DNA from: Bromus sterilis
Taxonomy: Eukaryota; Streptophyta; Magnoliopsida; Poales; Poaceae
NCBI GenBank assembly: GCA_950022295.1
Contig: OX465598.1
Location: forward strand, 93,844,001 to 93,908,000
Direction: 5' to 3'
Length of the DNA stretch: 64,000 bases
Shown: positions 55,817 to 64,000 of the stretch, one piece after another
Position numbering within the stretch: position 1 is the first letter of the stretch
How the letters are laid out: every line of letters begins with the position of its first letter
Made by a program: the position numbers and the translations under genes
Notes under the pieces: model-generated
What the model saw: only the letters and a program-made list of their open reading frames with translations
Databases searched by the model: none
Told to the model about the DNA's origin: nothing

Positions 55817-58800
55817 TGTAACACCCTCAGTATCATGGAACAGTAAACCCCTTTTGCTAATGATAATTACTGTTGATGATCATGCCTTATCATGCCTTGA
55901 TCATTTTGGATCAAGACAGATTTCAAAATGCCCCTTTGATGATATTAAAATAATGTGGAAAATCAAACCTTGTCAGAAAATTGTGAAAGCAATTTTGTAA
56001 AATGCCTAAAATTTAGTGGGTCACTTCCATATGGTTTTGGGAATTTCTTAAGCTTTCAAATAAATGCAACAAACAAAAACAGTAGCCAATAATCCCTTTT
56101 CATCAATAGGATAATTAAAACAAATGCTAAATGAATTTAGTTTGCCCCCAAACTTTATATGGCACTATTATAAAGTGAGACACTAATATTTGTACCAGAT
56201 CCACACTTTACAAAAATGCTTAAGTAATTAAAACAACTATACAAAGTAATGAACATAAAAGAAAAATAAAAGAAGAAAAAATAAACCTATCCTACGCCTG
56301 GGGCGAGGCCCACCCCTCCCCCAGCCTGGCCCACCCCGGCCAGCCCACCCTCTCTCTCTTCCTCTCTCCCACCTGCCCCCGTCCCCGTCCTGCACTGTGG
56401 CGTCATGGCCATGGCAGAGAGGCCATGCGCCATGGTCCTCCTACCTTCCCCCTCCCCCTCCTGGAGGATAAGGCCGCGGCCCCGAACCCTCCCCTGGACA
56501 CTTCCCCCTCACGCCATTACCTCCCTCCAGCCTACTCCTCTCCCGTGAGCCCCGTGCTCCGGCTGTGGCCGCGCCGCCGGCGTACCCATGGCCAACGACG
56601 GCCCCGGACCGCGCCTGGTTGTCCGGACGCTTCCCCTCCGTCGACCTCTTCACCCTGATCCAGCAATCGCCACCGGGATGCTCTGCACATGGTTAATCGG
56701 GCTCATCTTCAAGCTCGGCCGCCGCCGCGATTTCTTGGATTCCGTTGCCTTCGCCGCGCCAATGGCCCCCTCGAGCTCGCCACCAGCCCCCCCTGTGAGC
56801 GCCGCATCCATTCCTCTCTTCCCCCCCCCCCCCGTCGTTTTGGCCTCTCCAGCCGTCGCCATCGACCTCGGCCTCCATGGCCGAAGGCCACTCCCGCGGC
56901 GCCTCTGTCGGCACCCGGCCGCCCCTGGCCACGCCCGCCGCCGCGCCCCCTGTGCCTTCCCCCGCGCCCCTCGCCGTACTCCTCCCCCTCTCGCCGGAAT
57001 GCCCCCCCCCCTCATGGCCCTCGTCGACGGCGAGGTCGTGCCGCGGGCACGAGCGGCTGGATGGCCGCGCCCCTGAAGAAAAACAGAGGGGATAACAGTA
57101 ACCTCCACTGACTAGTGGGGCCGGCCCTATAAAAAAACGTTAGATTTATCCCCATAATCATGATTTAAGCTTAACTAAAAATGTTTAGTTGGTTAGTTAA
57201 TTAGTTTTTCCTAACAGCCTATGACCAGTGGGCCCACCTCTAATTAATCTGGATTAAATCATCTTTTATAACTAGGTCAATGACAGGTGGGCCCATTGCT
57301 ATTTAGATAAATAAATAAAATGATTTATTATGCCATTGTGTATGACATGTGGGACCCTCATGTCAGGTTTGACCAGTCAACTAGTTATGGATAATGTTGT
57401 ATTTTAATAATAAATAAAATTCCAGAAATTGATTTAAAAATGATTTAAATTTAGAAATTCAATATCTTTTAAACCGTAAGTCAGATTCAAAAACTTTATA
57501 CATGAAAGTTGATTAGAAAAATACAACGAATATGAATATGCTATCTACATTTCAACCACCCCCCTCTAACACGATGAACATCGACATTCCCCCCCCCCCT
57601 CCGGGTCGTCTGTCCGGTAATCGTCCGGAGCCGGTAAAATTGCCGGTAAAAAATTCCCGTTTCGTCTCCAACGTGTAGCACTGCGTTAGTTCACCCCTAA
57701 CACTGCGTTTTCCAAGTCTTGTTTTTGTATTGCTATTATTGCCGTGTATTTATTGTTTCTTCCCCCTCTCTTATTGTCCGGTAGTCCCGACGTCCGCTGC
57801 TGATGCCCCTGTGATCGACTACGTCGACGACGACCGTACCTCTACCGTCGAGCTTCCAGGCAAGCAGAGCCATTCTCTTCCCCAGATATCGCCTATCTTT
57901 CCGTACATTTCTTGCACTAGGCATTGCTGCTACTGCTACGTTACACTCCTATTCAACTGCATAGCTTATCATTGTCGCCCCTTGATTACCTTTCCGCTAT
58001 CCTATGTTGCCCTATATGTATATGTCTTATAATCAGCAGTTAGCCCTGCGCCTTGTTAGTCAATAGGATTAGATAGCGGGCCATGATTACTCTGGGAGTG
58101 ATCGTGGAAACGATACACTATAAACTGCTACAGGTACGGTTCAGAGCAGACACCGCTTCAGGCCCCTACCCCGGCTCTGCCGAGCCACATCAAGTGTGAG
58201 CTATCGAGGAGTAATCCTTGTACTCCACTCATTGCTGACTCTGTATAGCCGTCTTAGGGTACTGAACCACGGTTGTCCTTAAAGGTAAGGAGTCAGGTGA
58301 CCCCACGGTGCCCGCACAGGGTATCTTAGCGGAACGACAGGTCAAGTGTATTCCACCGGTGTGCGGCGGGCCTGGTACTGTTCGTGGCCGACAGATATCC
58401 TGTTGTACGAAAGTCGAGCTCTTCGGAGCAAACGCGAGACAAGGTAAGGAGACGGTTCACCTTGTTGGTAACCGCACGAGTTGGTGGGACGTCAGGGCAA
58501 GCACCAATGTTACTGGTGGTCCTGACTGCTGTCGTTGTCCGCGACTCATTTAATAAGGGGCAGCGATAACGGTTGTCTCGACAGAAAATTAATAAAATTC
58601 TTAATGGGTTCGGCGGATGACTTGAGTAGCCTTTTGGCTTGTACGCACTACCTATACGTGGGATTACGGTGTGGGCCCTCCGCGTTGTGGTCTCGTTCGA
58701 AAGCTCTGAAAGACGTCCATTTCAGCATTGTGGCGCGGTCGGATCCGCATCCATGATAGAGTTGTGTGGTATCCACCGTCCTCACAACGACCCGGAGAGC

Positions 58801-59798
58801 GAGGGGTGATAGGCCCATGACCCCCTTGCACTTAGGGCTGTAGACCGGCGGGGACCTCTCTGATGAGCCGTAGGACGGGCCTCGGCGTGTCGGATAGCCT
58901 CGGTGGGGTGTTCCCTAACAAGGTGTACGCCACCCTGGAGATCCGAGCGTGTAGTATGACACCAGTGCACCCCTGCAGGGAGTTTAATCTATTCGAATAG
59001 CCGTGTCCACGGTAACAGGACGCTTTATGCTGACGCCAGATCCTATCACTACAAACTACTACTATTAAACTGTTGGTTCCGGGTTTTCTTCCTCGCGGGG
59101 ATGCCGAGGAGGGGAACTCGGAGGCATTGTTAATTATTAAAACTTATTATTATACAATGCTGCAGCAACTTCTGCTGCATTGTTACTTTATGCTTTATAT
59201 AAACTGTTGGTTGATTCTTACCTCATGCTGCAAGACATCGTCGGAAGATGCTAGACTTCGTTAGGCCTAGCTTCTTACCCTTGCTCTGGATTTCTGTCTT
59301 TCAGTCCACTATATACAGCCTCTTAATTTCGTTGATACAATGCATAATGCTTAGTAGCGGACGTAAGACTCGCGGGTATGCTAGATACTCACCTTTGCTT
59401 TATTTCCCCCTTTTCGCTTTGCCTGATCGGCCGCTGCAGCCGACATTGGAGCCCAGGAGCAGGAGTACCCCGGAGGCGACTACTACGACGTTGAGTTCCC
59501 CGTTGACCAGGAGTAGTTCGGTGGATCCCAGGCAGGAGGCCTCGCCTTTTCGATCTGTACCTCTGATGTTATTTGTGCTAGCCTTCTTAAGGCAAAACTT
59601 GACTAACTATGTCTGTACTCAGATATTAAGATTGTTTAACTTATGTATTCGGATCCTCGTGATCCCTGGTATTGTATTATATTTGTTTATCCTTTTTTGT
59701 TTAGTGTTGTGCTGCGATATTCTCACCGTGGCACCCTAATCTCAGCCGTGACCTGCGTGTATGGTTACTGTACACGGATTGATTTGGGGGGCGTCAGA
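55817..59798 (+). mobile_element. 3' LTR of element I
   Basis: Starts TGTAACACCCTCAGTATC. It is co-linear with the 5' LTR, including the GC-rich block (56300-57110). The last bases CGTCAGA are followed by the GCTCT duplication. Confidence 0.92.
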
Positions 59799-59803
59799 GC
59801 TCT
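59799..59803 (+). repeat. Target site duplication of element I, right copy
   Basis: GCTCT, matching 46725-46729. The uninterrupted counterpart in element I's own leader reads GGAATCTGCTCTCTTATCC (50882-50900), with a single GCTCT. Confidence 0.9.
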
Positions 59804-60264
59804 CTTATCCTTGCTTGTAATTTTTACTAACTCTGACATTAGGATCACGTTCTCTTGATTCCACCCGGCGTTCTGGTGCTTCCCCATTGATTGAGTCGTG
59901 TCGCGGGAGTTCTACCCCAGGTCCCGGACCGTGGATCCCATTCTCATTCTGGGCATGCCGCGCGTTCTCTGGCATTAACTCCTGTGTCCAACAGTTTTCT
60001 TGCGGCGTGATTGACATAGTGGAATCTATGTTGCGTCGTGTAATCCTTACCGCGGCCTGCGCGCCGCCTAGTGTGTCCTTTTTCCTTAATTTCTACGACG
60101 TTACGCTACCCGATTTTTGGTTGACTCTGTGTGTGGATGTGTATGTCTTATATGACTACTCCTATATATCCGCGCCTCCTCTTTGTTGTCGCTTTACCTC
60201 ATGCTTGTTTCCGGTGTCTCATTAAATTTGCATCTCTGAAATACCCCTGTTAAATTCTAGCAGG
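59804..60264 (+). other. Leader of element J, second part
   Basis: It resumes after element I with CTTATCCTTGCTTGTAA and runs to the gag ATG. It is homologous to 50896-51355 of element I. No coding frame of its own. Confidence 0.8.
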
Positions 60265-60955
60265 ATGGCTGGTCGTGGTGGTCGTGGTCATGGACGTGGT
60301 CGTGCTGCCAACGACCCACCTCCGCCGCCAGATTACATGGCCGGGATGATGCAGCAGTTCGAGCTGAATCGTCAATTCATGGAGAATGTCATGGCTCAGT
60401 TCCCTCAGCCGAACCAACATGGGCACACCCATCAGCATGCCACCATGACTCTGCACGACTTCACCCGCCTCAACCCCACTATGTTCCGCAACTCTGTTCA
60501 GCCATTGGATGTTGATGACTGGCTTCGCGACATCACTCACGAGCTAGAGTCTGCTAATGTCGATCCAACCGACTATGTGAACTTTGCGTCCTATCACCTG
60601 AAAGGCGCCGCTGCTCAGTGGTGGAGCACCAACAAGCGTTCACTGCCGGTCGGAGAAGTCATCACTTGGGATGAATTTCAGTCAGCTTTTCGCGCTCGCT
60701 ACATTCCTCAAGGGATCATGGACCGTAAGCAGGAAGAATTCCGCAACCTCACTCAGAGCAACATGACTGTTGAAGCCTATCAGCGCGAGTTCCTCAACCT
60801 CTCTCGCTATGCGGAAGAAGAGATCTCCACTGATGCTCGCAGACAACAGAAGTTCCATCGTGGACTCAATGCAGACCTCAGGCTCACTCTTGCCGTTCAT
60901 GATTTTGCCAACTTCGCCACCATGGTGAACAAGGCTATCACCGTCGAGACATGCC
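60265..60955 (+). pseudogene. gag of element J
   Basis: It starts MAGRGGRGHGRGR, an RG-rich beginning absent in element I. The gag core follows (LDVDDWLRDITHELESANV, GAAAQWWSTNKRS, DRKQEEFRNLTQSNMTVEAY, RRQQKFHRGLNADLRL). A frameshift near 60950-60958 breaks it; the true continuation (EFKDKQKRYRDVGSSSG) is in another frame. QWW is intact here, unlike element I. Confidence 0.87.
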
Positions 60956-60958
60956 CAG

Positions 60959-61491
60959 ATGGAGTTCAAGGACAAGCAGAAACGCTATCGTGACGTTGGC
61001 TCATCTTCGGGCGCAACACAGAAGCATCGCATCTGGCTCCCTCACAGTGTGACCCATTCACCTGCCCCTACTCCGAGGTCGTCTTATGTTGCACCCCGTC
61101 TGCCTCCGCCACCGCAGATGCCAAGAGCTCTGCCTCCACCACCCAATGCTGCACCCCTTCGTCCTCAGGATGGATTATGCTTCACGTGCCGCCAGCCTGG
61201 TCATTTTTCTAGAGAGTGCCCCCAGAAACAGAAGCAATTGGTAGTTCACCCTGTTGGTCGCGGAAATGGTCGTGGCAACAACAGGACCCCCAACTATAAT
61301 ACTGGGTCTGCTGCTCATGCTCGTGGGCATGCCTACAACATTGATCTTGAAGAAGCTCAGGCATAGCCCGATACAGTGATGGGTACTCTCCTCGTGAACT
61401 CAATACCTGCTACTGTTTTATTTGATACAGGAGCATCGCATTCATTTATGTCCGGGGCATTTGCCTTTAAGATGGCATACACCACGAAAAG
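60959..61491 (+). pseudogene. Zinc knuckle and protease of element J
   Basis: The zinc knuckle CFTCRQPGHFSRECPQK is at about 61180-61230. A TAG at 61364-61366 follows DLEEAQA. The same frame then carries the protease VLFDTGASHSFMSG (D-T-G active site, about 61420). Another indel near 61485 shifts into the next segment. Confidence 0.82.
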
Positions 61492-62409
61492 ATGCGCACT
61501 CCCTTAGCCGTTAGTACTCCCGGTGGCAAGTGTCACGTTGACATGATGGCTCCCAACATCACCGTCGAGATCGAAAGGATTGAGTTCCTTGTCTTCCCCC
61601 ATATTCTGAAGACCTCCACTATAGACCTTATCTTGGGAATGGATTGGCTGAAAGCTCATGATGCTGCACTTTATTGTGGCAACAAAGTCGTCCGACTCTT
61701 TCACCCCTCCGGCAAGGTTGTGAACCATACTTCCATAGTGTCACTAAATGCCAAAGCTCGTATATATGCTCTGAATGCATTGAACGCTTCGCCACTTGAA
61801 GGAATTGAGAACGTTCCAGTCATTCGCGAATTTCCCGACGTCTTCCCAAAAGAACTGTCGGGAATACCCCCGGCTAGAGAGGTCGAATTTGTCATCGACT
61901 TGAAGCCAGGCACTGTTCCTATAGCCAAGCGTTCGTACAAGATGCCGCCACATGAACTCCTTGAGCTTAAGGAGGAAATCGACAAGGCACTTCAGAAAGG
62001 ATTCATTCGCCCCAGTTCCTCTGCTTGGGGAGCACCTTCGCTCTTTGTCAAGAAGACTGATGGCACGAACCGTTTAGTCCAAGATTACCGACCTATCAAC
62101 CAGGCAACAATACAGAACAAGTACCCACTTCCTCGGATTAACGATCTGTATGATCAACTTGCTGGATCTACGGTGTTCTCGAAACTCGACTTGAGGTTGG
62201 GTTACCATCAGATCCGGGTCCGTGAAGAGGATGTTCCGAAGACCGCCTTCATTACTCGTTATGGTTCATACGAGTACACCGTCATGTCCTTTGGCTTGAC
62301 GAATGCCCCAGCCACCTTTTCCCGATTGATGAACTATATATTCATGGAATACCTCGACAAGTTCGTCGTGGTTTATCTGGATGATATATTAATATACTCC
62401 AAGAATTAA
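61492..62409 (+). pseudogene. Protease end and reverse transcriptase of element J
   Basis: 305 codons: LILGMDWLKAHDA, VPVIREFPDVFPKELSGIPP, PIAKRSYKMPPHELLELK, FSKLDLRLGYHQIRV (catalytic Asp), FGLTNAPATFSRLMNYIF and VVYLDDILIYSKN (YLDD). A TAA at 62407-62409 stands where element I has GAA. The frame then continues. Confidence 0.87.
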
Positions 62410-63048
62410 GAAGAGCATGCTGAACATCTTCGTCTTATACTGGAAAAGCTTCAAGAACACAAACTCTACACTAAGTATTCTAAGTGTGAGTTCTGGCTCC
62501 CCGAAGTGACCTACCTTGGTCACGTGATTTCCATGGATGGCATTGCCGTCAACCCAGAACGTATTCAAGCTATCCTGGATTGGATTCCCCCCAAGACTGT
62601 CAAGCAAGTCAGAAGTTTCCTCGGACTCGCCAGCTATTGCCGCCGTTTTGTCGAGAACTTCTCCAAGATTGCCAAGCCTCTGACCAATCTTCTTCACAAA
62701 GGTGTCAAGTTCGAGTGGACAGACAATTGTCAGGAAAGTTTCCAAGCTCTCAAGGACAAGCTCACTTCTCCTCCGATGCTTGCTCCCCCCGGATACCCGG
62801 AAGGACTTCGTGATATATTGCGACGCGTCTCGTCAAGGATTAGGTTGTGTCCTAATGCAAGAGCGCAAAGTGATTGTTTATGGCTTTCGCCAGCTGCGTG
62901 CTCACGAAGAAAACTATCCAACACATGATCTTGAGCTGTCAGCGGTAATTTATGCATTGAAGCTGTGGCGACATTACCTCGTTGGTAATCGTTGCGAGAT
63001 CTACACCGACCACCAAAGCCTGAAGTACCTGTTTACTCAGCCAGACTG
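62410..63048 (+). pseudogene. RT end and RNase H of element J
   Basis: After the TAA the frame reads EVTYLGHVISMDG and VRSFLGLASYCRRFVENFSK. A C-run expansion near 62788 (GCTCCCCCCGG) shifts it into the frame with FVIYCDASRQGLGCVLMQE and HDLELSAVIYALKLWRHYL. A one-base loss near 63046 (CCAGACTGAAT against CCAGACCTGAAT in I) creates a TGA. Confidence 0.85.
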
Positions 63049-64000
63049 AATCTCCGCCAACAAACATGGCTCGAGACAATAGCCGATTTCAACATGGATA
63101 TTCATTACACCCCGGGCAAAGCTAATGTGATGGCCGATGCCTTGAGTCGCAAAGCCTACTGTAGCGAACTTGAAGTTGAAGTACATCAGCCACTTCTGTA
63201 TGAAGAGCTACGCAAGCTGAATCTTGAGATTGTTCCACAAGGATATGTGAATAACCTCGTTGTTGAGCCGGACCTCGACAACACCATCAAGTGGATACAA
63301 ACATGTGACTCTTATGTCGAGAAGATCAAGAAGTATATCGCTAGAGGAAAGCCATCATGCTTCACTGTTGCTGATGATGGAACATTGTATTTCAAGAATC
63401 GTTTAGTGGTCCCTAGGAGTAAGCCCAATCTAAACTTGACCCCGCGCATCATGAAAGAAGCTCATGATACTCCTTTGTCGATTCACCCTGGTAGTACCAA
63501 GATGTACCAAGACCTTCGTCAGCGGTACTGGTGGTCTAATATGAAGCAAGACATCGCTCGTTATGTTGACGAGTGTGACGTTTGCCGTCGTGTGAAAGCA
63601 GAACATCAAAGACCTGCTGGAACTCTGCAACCACTATCTATTCCTGAATGGAAGTGGGACAAGATCGAGATGGACTTCGTCACTGGTTTCCCCAGATCGC
63701 AGAAAGGCCATGATGCTATCTTTGTCGTCATCGACCGCTTCTCCAAGGTTGCCCACTTTCTGACAGTCAAGGAGACGATCTCTGCTAGTCAGTTAGCAGA
63801 CTTGTATGTTTCCATAATTGTGTCCCTCCATGGCATTCCGTTGGAGATCAGTTCAGACCGTGGCAGTATTTTCACCTTCAGATTTTGGGATAGTTTCCAA
63901 GAATCTATGGGCACTCATCTGAATTTCAGCACCGCCTATCACCCCCAGTCGCAAGGACAAGTCGAACGAGTTAATCAAGAGCTTGAAGATATGCTCCGGG
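63049..64000 (+). pseudogene. RNase H end and integrase of element J, open to window edge
   Basis: 317 codons with no stop up to the edge: TPGKANVMADALSRK, LNLEIVPQGYVNNLVVEPDL, a zinc finger (SIHPGSTKMYQDL, ECDVCRRVKAEHQ), Asp in MDFVTGFPRSQKG, Asp in SSDRGSIFTF and Glu in GQVERVNQELEDML. The integrase core looks complete; the GPF module and chromodomain are outside the window. Confidence 0.9.

Larger units (their letters stand above)
46730..59798 (+). mobile_element. Element I: near-intact Tekay-type chromovirus
   Basis: 13.07 kb with LTRs of about 3.98 kb (46730-50706 and 55817-59798), an iMet primer site, one long gag-pol frame and a polypurine tract. It is flanked by GCTCT (46725-46729 and 59799-59803). 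Its 3' LTR ends CGTCAGA where the 5' LTR ends CCTCACA, so the final CA is mutated to GA. About five differences in the first 180 LTR bases suggest a fairly recent insertion. It sits in the leader of its relative J. Confidence 0.93.
38951..64000 (+). mobile_element. Element J: Tekay-type chromovirus, with nested K and I; runs off the window
   Basis: 5' LTR 38951-42467 + 45893-46540, primer site 46544-46555, leader 46556-46729 + 59804-60264, gag-pol from 60265 to the edge. Solo LTR K splits the LTR and element I splits the leader. It is a relative of element I, but its coding frame has about four frameshifts and two stops. Confidence 0.9.

Noticed and set aside
1..64000. Host genes, tRNA or rRNA genes, microRNA hairpins
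   Set aside because: All long frames are explained by retrotransposon proteins or GC-rich LTR blocks. I saw no tRNA cloverleaf (only primer sites complementary to tRNA ends) and no rRNA text.

Overview
The window is plant nuclear DNA, almost certainly from a grass and probably Pooideae (wheat/barley/oat/ryegrass relatives). That rests on LTR families whose ends and internal text look like common Pooideae retrotransposons, not on any host gene. I find no convincing host gene. Nearly every base belongs to LTR retrotransposons of the Ty3/Gypsy order, nested in each other.

Left block (1-33756). A fragment of a probably non-autonomous LTR element (F, 31510-33756) hosts a Tat-lineage element (A). 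A holds a reverse-oriented LTR element (D, 1517-3284), which is cut by another reverse LTR (1-1516). The 3' LTR of A (6929-7249 + 31378-31509) is split by a second Tat-lineage element B (7250-31377). The 3' LTR of B is split by a Tekay-type chromovirus C (15189-31110, target duplication ATCAT). The pol of C is split by a solo LTR E in reverse (21929-25833, duplication GAAAC). The nest is five levels deep: F > A > B > C > E.

Right block (33757-64000). A third Tat-lineage element G (33757-37177) is inserted in F and cut by an LTR H (37178-38950). H is cut by a chromovirus J (38951 to beyond the window). The 5' LTR of J is split by a reverse solo LTR K (42468-45892, duplication ACAAT). The leader of J is split by a related, much better preserved chromovirus I (46730-59798, duplication GCTCT). 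Element I carries one uninterrupted 1455-codon gag-pol frame; the other elements are broken by stops, frameshifts and deletions.

Most notable content: A and B each carry, antisense to pol and between pol and the 3' LTR, an intact frame of about 213 codons. It looks like a B3-type DNA-binding protein with an RG-rich N-terminus and an acidic, serine-rich tail ending in basic residues. Each has a TATA box (CTATAAATA) about 65 bases upstream of its ATG on the minus strand. Tandem repeats that contain polypurine-tract-like sequence lie between pol and this antisense gene, and repeated palindromes lie upstream of it. The element pols are decayed while this frame stays open in both diverged copies, which makes it the best candidate in the window for an under-described system: an antisense regulatory gene carried by a retrotransposon.
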